Part shown: in pieces, positions 25,906 through 36,273 of the stretch
How positions within the stretch are numbered: position 1 is the stretch's first letter
Layout: each line of letters begins with the position of its first letter
DNA from: Paenibacillus graminis
Lineage (GTDB): Bacteria; Bacillota; Bacilli; Paenibacillales; Paenibacillaceae
Length of the DNA: 64,000 nt
Reading direction: 5' to 3'
Assembly (NCBI RefSeq): GCF_000758705.1
Contig: NZ_CP009287.1
Coordinates: 1,302,001-1,366,000 of the forward strand
Notes under the pieces: model-generated
The model's input: only the letters and a program-made list of their open reading frames with translations
Database searches by the model: none
What the model was told of the DNA's origin: nothing
Translations under genes and position numbers: made by a program

Positions 25906-27861
25906 TTATTCGTCAGCAAGGTTTTCCCATTCGCTAAATAAATTTCCAAGCTGTTCTTTTTTGAGCTTCAAGTCACTTTCATGCTCTTGAAGTGCCACAT
26001 AATCCTGAAAAACCTCGGGCCTAGTCATTTCATTCTCAATTCGGGCGATGTCATCCTCCAGCGCTGCGATATTCTCTTCGATTTCGGAGATCCGCCGCTG
26101 GCGGTTGCGCTCCTCCCGTTTGGCCTGCTTCTCGGCTTCATAGGAGAGGGCCGTGCCTTTTTCTGCCGCCGGTACTTCAGCTTCGGCATTTTTGGAGGCT
26201 TTGGCAGAGGCGAGTTCAGCTTCCTCCAGGGCAATCGCTTCAAGCTCCTGCTTTTTTTCGATATAATCATCATAATTGCCCAGGTATTGATCAATCCCGC
26301 CCGGATGAAGCTCCAGTACTCGTTCAGCCATTTTGTTCAGGAAATAACGGTCATGGGAAATGAAGAGCAGGGTGCCTTCAAAATCAATCAGCGCTGATTC
26401 CAGCACCTCGCGGCTCATGAGATCCAGGTGGTTGGTTGGCTCATCGAGAATGAGCATGTTGGCGCCCCGAAGCATGAGCTTGGACAGCGCGACCCGGGCT
26501 TTCTCACCGCCGCTGAGCGCAGCAACCTTCTTCAGGACATCCTCCCCGCTGAACAGGAAGTTGCCCAGGATCGTCCGGATCCGCGCTTCCTCCAGCATCG
26601 GATATTCGCTCCACAGCTCCTCCAGCACCGTATTGCGCGGATTAAGCCGGGTCTGTTCCTGATCGTAGTAGGCGATCTTCACTTTGGTTCCCCAGTTCAC
26701 GGTGCCTGTGGAAGGCTCCCGCGTACCCGTCAGACACTGCAGCAGCGTGGACTTGCCGATTCCGTTCGGGCCAATCAGGGCTGCCGTCTCACCCCGCCGC
26801 AGTTCAAAAGAGGCGTTCCGGAAGAGCGGCTCCGCTTTTTCGCTGAAAGCTACCGTGACATCCCGCACCTGCAGGACCTCTTTGCCGGACATGAAGTCCG
26901 GCTCGAAGGAGAAGCTGGCTTTTTTCAAATCACCCAGCGGCTTGTCGATACGTTCCATCTTGTCCAGCGCCTTGCGCCGGCTCTGTGCCCGTTTGGTGGT
27001 AGAGGCACGCACGATATTGCGCTGCACGAAATCCTCCATCCGCGAAATCTCGTCCTGCTGCTTCTCATACTGCTTCAGGCGGATCTCATATTCTGCGGCC
27101 TTCAGATCCACATAACGGCTGTAGTTGCCTGTGTACTTACGGGACTGATGGCGTTCGATTTCAACGATTGTAGTCACCAGACGGTCGAGGAAATAACGGT
27201 CATGGGAGACAACCAGAATGCCTCCGGCATAGCTGCGCAGATAATCCTCCAGCCAGGTCAGTGTTTCGATGTCCAAGTGGTTGGTCGGCTCATCCAGCAT
27301 CAGCAGATCCGGGGCCTGCAGCAGAATACGGGCTAGAGCCAGGCGGGTTTTCTGGCCGCCGCTCAGCGTGGCAATCGGCGTCTCCGGCGGAAACTCACCG
27401 AAGCCCATACCGTGCAGAACGCTGCGTATCCGTGTATTCATCTCATAGCCGCCATGATCCTTGAACCAATCCGAACGTCTGGCGTAGCGTTCCAGCAGAT
27501 CCTCATAACGCTTCGGATCATCCGCCAGGCTGGGATCGGCAATGTCTGCCTCCAACTGCCGCAGCTCTGCTTCCGCTTCGATCAGCGGGCTGAATACGGC
27601 CAGCATTTCCTCTTGAATGGTCTTATCAGACTGCAGTCCGCTGTTCTGGGCCAGGTAACCGATCGTCGTTTCCTTGGATTTATGAATTTGCCCGCTGTCA
27701 AAGGACATCTCGCCTGCGAGAATCTGCAGGAAGGTCGACTTCCCGGCTCCGTTGACACCGACCAGGCCTACCCGTTCCTTCTCGTTCACCTGCAGGCTGA
27801 TGCCGTCCAGCACGCTTTGTATTCCATATGATTTGGTAATTCCTGTTGCTTGAAGAAGCAT
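25906..27861 (-). CDS. ABC-F family ATPase (YdiF-type)
   Basis: The 651-residue soluble protein has two ABC cassettes and no membrane segment. Cassette 1 has GVNGAGKST (about residues 35-43), LSGGQKTRLALA and LLMLDEPTNHLD. Cassette 2 has GPNGIGKST, LSGGEKARVALS and MLILDEPTNHLD. Between them is the linker with RNIVRASTTKRAQSRRKALD, which in this family reaches into the ribosomal E/P sites. The C-terminal 100 residues are a charged coiled coil (EAEKQAKREERNRQRRISEI). Such proteins help stalled ribosomes; some give antibiotic resistance. It is the positional counterpart of B. subtilis ydiF, but here on the opposite strand to tsaD. The ATG has GGAGG 10 bases upstream. Confidence 0.93.
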   Translation of the reverse strand: MLLQATGITKSYGIQSVLDGISLQVNEKERVGLVGVNGAGKSTFLQILAGEMSFDSGQIHKSKETTIGYLAQNSGLQSDKTIQEEMLAVFSPLIEAEAELRQLEADIADPSLADDPKRYEDLLERYARRSDWFKDHGGYEMNTRIRSVLHGMGFGEFPPETPIATLSGGQKTRLALARILLQAPDLLMLDEPTNHLDIETLTWLEDYLRSYAGGILVVSHDRYFLDRLVTTIVEIERHQSRKYTGNYSRYVDLKAAEYEIRLKQYEKQQDEISRMEDFVQRNIVRASTTKRAQSRRKALDKMERIDKPLGDLKKASFSFEPDFMSGKEVLQVRDVTVAFSEKAEPLFRNASFELRRGETAALIGPNGIGKSTLLQCLTGTREPSTGTVNWGTKVKIAYYDQEQTRLNPRNTVLEELWSEYPMLEEARIRTILGNFLFSGEDVLKKVAALSGGEKARVALSKLMLRGANMLILDEPTNHLDLMSREVLESALIDFEGTLLFISHDRYFLNKMAERVLELHPGGIDQYLGNYDDYIEKKQELEAIALEEAELASAKASKNAEAEVPAAEKGTALSYEAEKQAKREERNRQRRISEIEENIAALEDDIARIENEMTRPEVFQDYVALQEHESDLKLKKEQLGNLFSEWENLADE

Positions 27862-28186
27862 ACTGATGAAACCTCCGCCCTTACATATTTCACCACGGCG
27901 TCTACCGCCCCGGCTGTACCAAAAACCTTATTCTATAGTTTACATGAAAAGCGTTTGCCGCGCGAGGGGAGCGGCTTGTATTACCATGCTGTGATGTGTG
28001 CTGTGATGTGTCTAACGAAAGAATCCTACGCCAGAGCCTGCTGCATAGCCGGGGCGGTTACAATACTGGCGGGGGTTCCTGTAACAGCGTATTTCGTTCA
28101 ACCTTGGCGAACATGTGAGAAGAGTGGTAAACTGAGTTTACAAACTATGATAAGCTAGGATATAACGGAAGGGGAGGCGGCTGTCC
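27862..28186. promoter_or_regulatory. Divergent promoter region with a palindrome
   Basis: The spacer between the ABC-F gene and the folate gene holds no gene. A promoter for the right-hand operon is visible: TTTACA (28137-28142), 18 bases, TATAAC (28161-28166). Its -35 overlaps a perfect inverted repeat GTAAAC-TGA-GTTTAC (28127-28141), a possible operator. Confidence 0.5.
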
Positions 28187-28834
28187 ATGACAGGCAACCG
28201 TGCGCCGCTGGCGGCGCTTAAGCGGGAGCTGCGCGCAGAGAGAACAGCTGTCCGCGACGGGCTTGCTGCAGATGTCCGGGCATCCCTGTCCTCACAGGTC
28301 TGCAGCCATGCACTGGAGTGGCTCCAGAAGGAGAAGGCCGCTTCACTGCTCGCCTATGTGCCTTTCCGTTCAGAGCTGGACTGCCGCCCGCTGATTGCCG
28401 GGGCCTGGGTGCTTGGACGGGGGGTGCTGCTCCCCCGTGTTATTGCGGAAGCGGGAACCATGAGCCTTCATACGGTTGGCTCCTGGGAGGAGCTCACACC
28501 CGGAGCTTATGGCATCCTGGAGCCCTTAATCCCTGAAGAGAACGGGCAGGAGCGGAAAGTGCTCCCGGTTCCGGATGTGGTTTTTGTTCCGGGGCTGGCT
28601 TTTGACCGGCAGGGCGGGCGTCTTGGCTACGGAAAGGGCTACTATGACCGGATGCAGGCGTCCTGGAAGCAGGATTCCGGATTTGCTCTGAAGCCTCCGG
28701 TCTGGATCGGGCTGGCTTTCAGCCAACAACTGGTGCCTGAAGTGCCAATGGATGGGCATGATGCTTATATGGACATGCTGATTACGGAAGAGGGCATCTT
28801 TCATTGCCGGGAGGAGAACAAACCATGGAATTAA
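28187..28834 (+). CDS. 5-formyltetrahydrofolate cyclo-ligase
   Basis: The 215-residue enzyme converts 5-formyl-THF to 5,10-methenyl-THF using ATP. Family motifs are [11 protein letters not shown] at the N-terminus, [15 protein letters not shown] and the phosphate-binding [14 protein letters not shown] near residue 150. ATG 28187 follows GGGGAGG at a spacing of 8. It is first in an operon; moaC overlaps its last 10 bases. Confidence 0.92.
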   Translation: MTGNRAPLAALKRELRAERTAVRDGLAADVRASLSSQVCSHALEWLQKEKAASLLAYVPFRSELDCRPLIAGAWVLGRGVLLPRVIAEAGTMSLHTVGSWEELTPGAYGILEPLIPEENGQERKVLPVPDVVFVPGLAFDRQGGRLGYGKGYYDRMQASWKQDSGFALKPPVWIGLAFSQQLVPEVPMDGHDAYMDMLITEEGIFHCREENKPWN

Positions 28835-29331
28835 GCCATTTCAATGAGCAGGGCAGGGCGCGCATGGTGGATGTGAGCGACAAGGAGATCACCAAGCGGA
28901 CAGCTGCCGCGCGCAGCAGTGTGCAGATGGCTCCCGGAACGCTGGCAGCGATCAAGGCGGGCCGGATCGGCAAAGGCGATGTGCTTGCTGTTGCCCAGGT
29001 TGCCGGAATTATGGCGGCCAAAAAAACCGCGGATTGGATTCCCATGTGCCATCCGCTGCCGCTTACCGGCATTGATATCCGTTTTTGGGATAACAGCGAA
29101 GATCGGCTATATATAGAAGCAACCGTCAAGACAACCGGCAAAACCGGGGTGGAGATGGAGGCGCTGACCGCCGTATCGGCAGCCGCGCTGACGGTATACG
29201 ACATGTGCAAGGCGCTGCAGAAGGATATGATTATCGGGCCTACGCTGCTCGTACAGAAGAGTGGAGGCAAGACCGGGGATTACGCGCTGGAGGAATCAGG
29301 GCACCAAGATGCGGGTGGAAGCGCTGAGTAA
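28825..29331 (+). CDS. moaC: Cyclic pyranopterin monophosphate synthase
   Basis: The 168-residue enzyme makes cyclic pyranopterin monophosphate in molybdenum cofactor synthesis. It has [15 protein letters not shown] near the start, the active-site [10 protein letters not shown] and the [25 protein letters not shown] stretch with the catalytic Lys in KALQKD. ATG 28825 has GGGAGGAG 9 bases upstream and lies inside the previous gene, so the two are coupled. The B. subtilis counterpart is ydiG in the same gene block. Confidence 0.94.
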   Translation: MELSHFNEQGRARMVDVSDKEITKRTAAARSSVQMAPGTLAAIKAGRIGKGDVLAVAQVAGIMAAKKTADWIPMCHPLPLTGIDIRFWDNSEDRLYIEATVKTTGKTGVEMEALTAVSAAALTVYDMCKALQKDMIIGPTLLVQKSGGKTGDYALEESGHQDAGGSAE

Positions 29332-29384
29332 AGGCTGTGAAGACAGCTGTCTATACATAGCATAGCGAGAAGGAGGGACAACCT

Positions 29385-29870
29385 ATGGCGTGGAAAACAG
29401 CAATCCTGACGGCCAGCGATAAAGGGGCCAGAGGCGAACGGGAAGACACGAGCGCCCAGGTTATTCGGGAACTGGTGGAAGAGGAGCTAGGCGGCGAGAT
29501 CGTTGAATATCGGATCGTGCCGGATGAACAGGATGAGATTATTGCCGCACTGATTGAATTGACGGATTATTTCCAGGCGGATCTGGTGCTGACTACGGGC
29601 GGCACGGATTTGGCAATTCGTGATGTTACGCCTGAGGCGACCCGTCGTGTCATTGAGCGGGAGGTGCCCGGGCTCTCCGAGGCCATGCGGAGTACTGTAA
29701 TGCAGAAGAACCGTGCGGTTATGCTATTTCGGGGCATTTGCGGCATCCGCGGAAGAACACTGATCGTGAACTTGCCCGGCACACCCAAGGGTGTGCATGA
29801 GAATCTGGCGGCAATCATGGATCAACTGCCGGAAGCTCTGCTCATGGTAACTGGCCAATATCGGCAATAA
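29385..29870 (+). CDS. MogA/MoaB family molybdopterin enzyme
   Basis: The 161-residue protein has the MoCF-binding core: ILTASDKGARGEREDTS near the start, LTTGGTDLAIRDVTPEAT (family TTGGTG, here with Asp for the last Gly) and GIRGRTLIVNLPGTPKGVHE. It adenylates molybdopterin before metal insertion or is a MoaB-type homologue of that enzyme. GAAGGAGG lies 8 bases before the ATG. In B. subtilis this position, between moaC and tatA, is taken by the redox regulator gene rex. Confidence 0.9.
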   Translation: MAWKTAILTASDKGARGEREDTSAQVIRELVEEELGGEIVEYRIVPDEQDEIIAALIELTDYFQADLVLTTGGTDLAIRDVTPEATRRVIEREVPGLSEAMRSTVMQKNRAVMLFRGICGIRGRTLIVNLPGTPKGVHENLAAIMDQLPEALLMVTGQYRQ

Positions 29871-29937
29871 TTTCTTCTGTTTCAGTAAAGTCACCAGGAA
29901 TCGTCTTGGATCTCTGATGGATGTGTGACATAAGTTA

Positions 29938-29946
29938 TGGTATTAT
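29938..29946 (+). promoter_or_regulatory. Extended -10 promoter of tatA
   Basis: TGGTATTAT fits TG-N-TATAAT with one mismatch and lies 55 bases before the tatA ATG. Confidence 0.4.
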
Positions 29947-30000
29947 TAATTTATTGTTAACGATATCATGGACGGACAGAGTGACAAGGAGGAATAATAT

Positions 30001-30243
30001 ATGCTAAGCGGTATTGGTGCTCCCGGAATAATTTTGTTGGTCATCCTGGCGCTGCTGCTCTTTGGTCCCAATAAGCTTCCTGAACTGGGCCGTGCAGTCG
30101 GGCGTACATTCCGTGAATTTAAGGACGGGGCGCGGGAGATTATCAATGACCCGGAACCCGCTAAAAAAAGCGAAGCTCCGGCAGCGGCAGCCCCGCAGAC
30201 TATGGCAGCGGATCTTCCGCAGGACAGACGTCTGCCGGAATAA
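30001..30243 (+). CDS. tatA: Twin-arginine translocase subunit TatA
   Basis: The 80-residue protein has one N-terminal membrane helix (APGIILLVILALLLF), then the hinge FGPNKLPELGRAVGRTFREFK, an amphipathic helix with the invariant FGP-K-LPELG motif, and a short Pro/Ala-rich acidic tail. TatA oligomers form the passage for folded proteins with Tat signals. AAGGAGG lies 8 bases upstream. tatC follows 207 bases later, past a terminator-like hairpin, so their levels may differ. Confidence 0.95.
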   Translation: MLSGIGAPGIILLVILALLLFGPNKLPELGRAVGRTFREFKDGAREIINDPEPAKKSEAPAAAAPQTMAADLPQDRRLPE

Positions 30244-30260
30244 TATCATCTTTTCACGCG

Positions 30261-30309
30261 GGGGCGTTTCTCTCAGTGCTGTTTCAGGCTGGGCGGCGCC
30301 CCTTTTTTG
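30261..30309 (+). terminator. Terminator between tatA and tatC
   Basis: GGGGCG (30261-30266) pairs with CGCCCC (30297-30302), followed by TTTTTT. The loop is large but can hold an inner hairpin. Downstream, 30364-30403 is another double stem (GAAACGG / CCGTTTC around CGTCC / GGACG) just before tatC. Confidence 0.55.
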
Positions 30310-30450
30310 AAAATATAAGAATCTATATGCTTCACGCAATAAATGATCCTTCTTTTTCTCACTGAAACGGTACCGTCCCTTAAAAGGACGGCGAAGCCGT
30401 TTCTGCTTGAATACGGCTTTATATACATAAGTCATCGGGTGGTGTCAGTC

Positions 30451-31224
30451 ATGTCTCTGGAAGCGGAAGAAATGTCAGTGGTGGATCATCTTACTGAACT
30501 GCGCAGACGGATTATTTATGTGCTGGTTGTATTCGTTGCCGGGCTCGTTGCCGGCTTATTCGTTGCCAAACCAATCTATCTCTATCTGATTCACGCCGAT
30601 ATGGCCCAGGGCTTCGTGCTGCATGCTTTCTCCTTCTGGGACGGCATCGGGATGTATGTAAAAATCGCCATGGCTGTTTCGCTGGCTGTATCTGTCCCGT
30701 TTGTTGTCTATCAGCTGTGGGCATTCATCAGTCCCGGACTCCGGCCAGTGGAGCGGAGCGCCGCTCTGCGTTACGTGCCTTATGTGTTTGTCCTCTTTAT
30801 ACTCGGCATCGCTTTTGCCTATTATATTGTATTCCCCATGGCGCTGTCGTTCACGATTACAATCACCCGCAGCATGGGGCTGGAAGAAACTTATGGCATT
30901 GCGCAGTACTTCAGCTTCATGTTCAGTCTGGTCATTCCGCTGGCGCTGCTGTTTGAGCTTCCGCTTGTCGTCATGTTTCTGACGAAGCTGAGAATTCTTA
31001 ATCCGCTGCGCTTGCGCAAGATGCGCCGGTACGCTTATTTCGCGCTTGTCTTTATCGCCGTGGTCATCACGCCGCCGGATTTCATCTCGGATTTTCTCGT
31101 CACCATTCCACTGCTGATTCTCTACGAATTCAGTGTGTTTCTGTCATCCTTCGTTTACCGCAAACAGCTTGCCATGGACCGTGAACTGGAGGCCCGTTAT
31201 GTCAGGAAAGAGGAGTCCCGGTAA
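30451..31224 (+). CDS. tatC: Twin-arginine translocase subunit TatC
   Basis: The 257-residue protein has six membrane helices and the TatC signature: HLTELRRRI at the cytoplasmic N-terminus and FISPGLRPVERS after the second helix, with a later FELPLVVMFL and TPPDFISDFLV. It is the receptor for twin-arginine signal peptides. ATG 30451 was chosen because GGGTGG lies 8 bases upstream and it starts the family at the usual place; 36 more codons upstream are in frame but run through the hairpin. Confidence 0.94.
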   Translation: MSLEAEEMSVVDHLTELRRRIIYVLVVFVAGLVAGLFVAKPIYLYLIHADMAQGFVLHAFSFWDGIGMYVKIAMAVSLAVSVPFVVYQLWAFISPGLRPVERSAALRYVPYVFVLFILGIAFAYYIVFPMALSFTITITRSMGLEETYGIAQYFSFMFSLVIPLALLFELPLVVMFLTKLRILNPLRLRKMRRYAYFALVFIAVVITPPDFISDFLVTIPLLILYEFSVFLSSFVYRKQLAMDRELEARYVRKEESR

Positions 31225-31354
31225 GGAAATTGGGAACGTGAACCGGAAGGGCATAATCTGCCCTTCAGTGGATAGAATGTAAGAGAGTGTGGGCCGGACA
31301 AACCCGTATGACCAAATTTTTCCGAAAAAGCTTGCCGATTTTACGGAAAAGGAC

Positions 31355-31383
31355 TTGAAATCCGCCTTCAAGTTGAGTATCAT
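31355..31383 (+). promoter_or_regulatory. groESL promoter
   Basis: TTGAAA (31355-31360) and TATCAT (31378-31383) are 17 bases apart. Transcription should start near 31390, immediately before the CIRCE element. Confidence 0.8.
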
Positions 31384-31394
31384 AAAAATTGTTG

Positions 31395-31421
31395 TTAGCA
31401 CTACACAGTGTTGAGTGCTAA
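31395..31421. promoter_or_regulatory. CIRCE operator (HrcA binding site)
   Basis: The arms TTAGCACTA (31395-31403) and GAGTGCTAA (31413-31421) flank a 9-base spacer. This is the CIRCE consensus TTAGCACTC-N9-GAGTGCTAA with one change in the left arm. HrcA would repress groESL here until heat or misfolded protein draws GroEL away. Confidence 0.93.
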
Positions 31422-31434
31422 CAGTGCTGAGAAA

Positions 31435-31477
31435 GAGGCCATCGCCGGTATGTTCCGTTCCGAGGGGCCTGTTTTTC
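31435..31477 (+). terminator. Terminator-like hairpin in the groESL leader
   Basis: AGGCC (31436-31440) pairs with GGCCT (31466-31470), followed directly by GTTTTT. Inner bases can form further pairs (CCGG, CCGTTCCG). It lies between CIRCE and groES and could lower read-through. Confidence 0.35.
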
Positions 31478-31564
31478 AGAGCTGCCGCTGAAGCTTTGGG
31501 CTTCTACGGTATCCCATCTATGTTTTCAAGCTAAACAACATATTTCAAAGGAGGCTATTTTTTC

Positions 31565-31846
31565 ATGATCAAACCACTAGGTGAACGCGTATTGGTAGAA
31601 CCAAGCGAGCAAGAGCAAACCACTTCTTTCGGAATTGTGCTGCCGGATTCCTCCAAAGAGAAGCCGCAGGAAGGCAGAATTATCGCTGTAGGCAGCGGTG
31701 CCCTGAAAGACGGAGTACGTGTTCCGCTTGAAGTTAAAGAAGGCGACCGTGTGCTGTTCTCGAAATATGCCGGAACTGAAATTAAATACGAAGGCAAAGA
31801 ATATTTGATTATGAAAGAAAGCGACATTCACGCGATTCTCGACTAA
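31565..31846 (+). CDS. groES: Co-chaperonin GroES
   Basis: The 93-residue protein opens [12 protein letters not shown] and contains the mobile loop [20 protein letters not shown] and the C-terminal [19 protein letters not shown]. Seven copies form the lid on GroEL. AAGGAGG lies 10 bases upstream of the ATG. groEL follows after 130 bases. Confidence 0.97.
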   Translation: MIKPLGERVLVEPSEQEQTTSFGIVLPDSSKEKPQEGRIIAVGSGALKDGVRVPLEVKEGDRVLFSKYAGTEIKYEGKEYLIMKESDIHAILD

Positions 31847-31961
31847 TCAGCAAGCCTTTCATAAGCGATAACCGAATTATACTTACACCCAAATTGGCTG
31901 ATGCTTTCGAAGTGAGTTCTGAACGAAGTCACTCAGGAAGTAACGCTAACAAAACTTTTAG

Positions 31962-33608
<1,647 letters not shown>

Positions 33609-33689
33609 GACAGGCTGAAAAGCCTGTAGCATCATTCGGGAAAGTCATGGAGCGCTTATCCATAGCTTGCCCTAATAGTTTATAAGAGC

Positions 33690-33734
33690 AGAGGCTTTTC
33701 ACAAGGTTGCTAAACCTGTGGAAAGCCTCTTTTC
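33690..33734 (+). terminator. Terminator after groEL
   Basis: AGAGGCTTTTCACAAGGTT pairs with AACCTGTGGAAAGCCTCT, with a TTTT tail. Confidence 0.85.
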
Positions 33735-33776
33735 CGATCTGGCAAAAAGCAATATGGCCCCTCCCCACAGGTGCAT

Positions 33777-33847
33777 TGGGTTCTGGGTTTGAACCCAAAT
33801 AACGCCCTTTCACATTCCTGTTGGGAAGCGAAAAGGCGTTGTTTGTT
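33777..33847. terminator. Two hairpins between groEL and amt
   Basis: TTGGGTTC / GAACCCAA (33777-33799) is a perfect 8-bp inverted repeat. It is followed by AACGCCCTTTC...GAAAAGGCGTT (33801-33840) with a GTTTGTT tail. They lie between convergent genes and may end transcription from either side. Confidence 0.5.
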
Positions 33848-33889
33848 ATTCTCCCTGCAAAGGGACTTGGTGCATCTGAACGGTGTCCC

Positions 33890-35191
33890 TTATCTTCCTG
33901 AACTCCTGCGGGAGCCCATGTCCTCTTCCGCCAGGTAGTGATCTTCAAGTTCAATAAATTCAGCAGACCGGTGCGCGGCGATCATGCCGTGATAACTGAT
34001 ATCGAGGCCGATTTCCTCCTCTTCCTCACTGGACCGTACTTGAACGAGCTTCCCAATCAGCTTCAGTCCACACCAGGTAGTTGCAAACCCCCAGGCTGCC
34101 AATGTGACAAGACCAAGGATTTGCACCCCGAGTTGGTGCCAGCCTCCGCCATAGAGCAGTCCGCCGTCGGTAGCGAATAAGCCTACGGCTAAGGTTCCCC
34201 AAGCGCCAGATACGGCATGTACCGGAAAGGCCCCTACTGGATCATCAATGCGGCGGGCTTCCAGCCAGTTGGTAGCCGCCATCATGAGCAGACCGGAGAC
34301 GGCGCCAATCAGAATGGCTGCACCGTCACTGACAAACGCACAGCCGGCCGTAATACCAACCAGACCGGCGAGAGAACCGTTAATTACCGATGGCGCATCT
34401 GAACGCTGGTAACGGAATAAGGTGTAGATCAGTGTGATCCCGCCGCCTGCTGCCGCTGACAGCATGGTTGTAATCGCGATGTGTCCGATCCGGGCATCGG
34501 TAGCACTTAAGGTGCTGCCTGCGTTAAAGCCGAACCAGCCGAACCAGAGCAGGAAGGCGCCAACCGAAGCCAGCGGCAGGTTGCTCGGGAGGGCAACGGT
34601 GCTGTTCCCGGCCTGATTGAATTTGCCTTTTCTTGGGCCGATGACAATAGCCGCCGCCAGTGCCGAGAATCCTCCAAGGGCATGAATGACGGCTGAACCT
34701 GCGAAGTCCTGCAGGCCCAATTGGCTAAGCCAGCCGCCGCCCCAGGCCCAGTGGCCGCCCAGGGGATAGATCAGACCGGTCATTAATATAACGTACAACA
34801 GATAAGCGCGGAAGTTGATCCGTTCAGCAACTGCCCCCGATACGATGGAGATAACGGCAATGGTAAAAGCCGCCTGGAACAGCCAGAAGGTATCAATCGA
34901 GATCGTGAAATGAAGATTGGAGAGATCGCCGCCAAGCATAAATCCGCTGGTGCCTACCAAACCGCCGGCATCTTTGCCGTACATCAGCCCAAATCCAAAA
35001 ATATAAAAAATCAGCGTTCCTATAGTGATATCGGCGAACACTTTCATAATAATGTTCACACTGTTTTTATATCTTACAAAACCGGCCTCCAGCAGGGCGA
35101 ACCCGCCCTCCATCAGCAAAATCATAGCGGCGCTCAATACGACCCAAACCGTATCTATTCCTCCGCCAAGGGACTCCAGCGTCACATTCAT
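33890..35191 (-). CDS. amt: Ammonium transporter
   Basis: The 433-residue channel has about eleven membrane helices. Typical Amt segments are MEGGFALLEAGFVRYKNSVNI, the pore His in ALGGFSALAAAIVIGPRKGKF and DDPVGAFPVHAVSGAWGTLA with the second pore His. The C-terminal 60 residues are cytosolic and acidic (SSEEEEEIGLDISYHG), the region to which PII proteins bind in relatives. No glnK/glnB gene is adjacent. The ATG lies 2 bases after the stop of the upstream coiled-coil gene, whose last codons hold its GGAGG site, so the two are translationally coupled. Confidence 0.95.
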   Translation of the reverse strand: MNVTLESLGGGIDTVWVVLSAAMILLMEGGFALLEAGFVRYKNSVNIIMKVFADITIGTLIFYIFGFGLMYGKDAGGLVGTSGFMLGGDLSNLHFTISIDTFWLFQAAFTIAVISIVSGAVAERINFRAYLLYVILMTGLIYPLGGHWAWGGGWLSQLGLQDFAGSAVIHALGGFSALAAAIVIGPRKGKFNQAGNSTVALPSNLPLASVGAFLLWFGWFGFNAGSTLSATDARIGHIAITTMLSAAAGGGITLIYTLFRYQRSDAPSVINGSLAGLVGITAGCAFVSDGAAILIGAVSGLLMMAATNWLEARRIDDPVGAFPVHAVSGAWGTLAVGLFATDGGLLYGGGWHQLGVQILGLVTLAAWGFATTWCGLKLIGKLVQVRSSEEEEEIGLDISYHGMIAAHRSAEFIELEDHYLAEEDMGSRRSSGR

Positions 35192-35193
35192 TT

Positions 35194-35601
35194 CTATAAT
35201 GCCTCCATACCCTTAATGAATTTAATCTCTCTTATAATTTCTGGTGACAGCGGGATCTGTTCTGTTGCTGGATGAGCAGTGAGCACCAGCAGGACCTGAT
35301 CCAATTCTTGAATGTTTCTTTTAATGCTGTCTATTTGTTTAAAACGGTCTTTTACATGAACTATATATTCTACAGCGGTGTGATGGCTCGCCGGATGCCC
35401 TGCAAACCATTTGCGGATCGGGGAGAGCGATTGGTACATCGCCTCTTCAGCCCGCCTTTTTTGTTCGTATTTATTGATTTTATCTTTAATCCCCTCGATT
35501 TCTTCCTCTTTCCTGGCCTTGAGGCGTTCAATGAGGTCTTTTATTTCCTCGCTGGATAGACGATAAACAACATTTTGGTATACTTCATCCACAATAATCA
35601 T
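35194..35601 (-). CDS. Coiled-coil protein of unknown function, coupled to amt
   Basis: This 135-residue soluble protein starts at ATG 35601 behind AAGGAG. Residues of about 15-60 are a highly charged helix (SSEEIKDLIERLKARKEEEI, then DKINKYEQKRRAEEAMY). A middle part (SPIRKWFAGHPASHH) and a second helix (VKDRFKQIDSIKRNIQELDQ) follow. I recognise no family. It is first in an operon with amt and ends 2 bases before it, from a near-consensus promoter. By position it could modulate or anchor the transporter, but that is inference. Confidence 0.75.
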   Translation of the reverse strand: MIIVDEVYQNVVYRLSSEEIKDLIERLKARKEEEIEGIKDKINKYEQKRRAEEAMYQSLSPIRKWFAGHPASHHTAVEYIVHVKDRFKQIDSIKRNIQELDQVLLVLTAHPATEQIPLSPEIIREIKFIKGMEAL

Positions 35602-35634
35602 GTCAGATCTCCTTACATGAAAAGTCATAGACTG

Positions 35635-35663
35635 ATTATAGGGACAATGCAAATACAAGTCAA
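35635..35663 (-). promoter_or_regulatory. Strong sigma-A promoter of the coiled-coil/amt operon
   Basis: On the reverse strand TTGACT (35663-35658) and a perfect TATAAT (35640-35635) are 17 bases apart, 34 bases before the first ATG. Confidence 0.85.
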
Positions 35664-35859
35664 TAGGTTTTTATATGCAGGCGGCGTGACGGGTGCTCTG
35701 GGGTTGTTAAGATTTTTAGCGGCTGTAAGCCAAGCCGTCCATGCCCAGAACGATAAGGGGTATATAAGATTAAGATCTGGACCTTCTGGTTGTAGTTTTT
35801 TTTAGATATAAAAGTGTATATTATGTTACAAGGAGACTTATTAGAAAGGATGATGATTT

Positions 35860-36045
35860 ATGACCTATTCACAGATCTCCCGCAACTCGGGTAATTCATC
35901 TGATATGTTCTATCTGGAACAGCAAATGAAAGCTGTAAAAAAAGAAATGAAGCGGGCCGAAGCTGCGGGGCTGCAGGAGTTGCAGGATCAATTGAGTCAC
36001 AGGCTCGCTGAACTGGAAGCCGAACTGGATAAGCTTGAGGATTAA
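35860..36045 (+). CDS. Small coiled-coil protein of unknown function
   Basis: The 61-residue product starts at an ATG with AAAGGATG upstream. After a Ser/Asn-rich start (SQISRNSGNSSD) it is a single charged helix with heptad spacing (MKAVKKEMKRAEAAGLQELQ, then LSHRLAELEAELDKLED). No family is recognised. It stands alone, divergent from the amt operon, and is followed by a TTGGAAAAA / TTTTTCCAA hairpin at about 36085-36111. Confidence 0.65.
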   Translation: MTYSQISRNSGNSSDMFYLEQQMKAVKKEMKRAEAAGLQELQDQLSHRLAELEAELDKLED

Positions 36046-36273
36046 AGAGAAGCGCATGCTCACCGGCTTCTTCGCAAGCGCTTGTTGGAAAAAGGGATCT
36101 TATTTTTCCAAAGATTCAAAAATTATGAGATTTAAATGAAAAAAGTAAACTTAATTGAGCTATATTCCTCGTCCAATGGCGAAATGAGCCGAATTAGTGT
36201 ACCTTTTTCCACTTTATCTGTCGAGGACAGCACAGCCGTTTTGAAGTTATCCAATGCGGAGCACTGGCCCATT

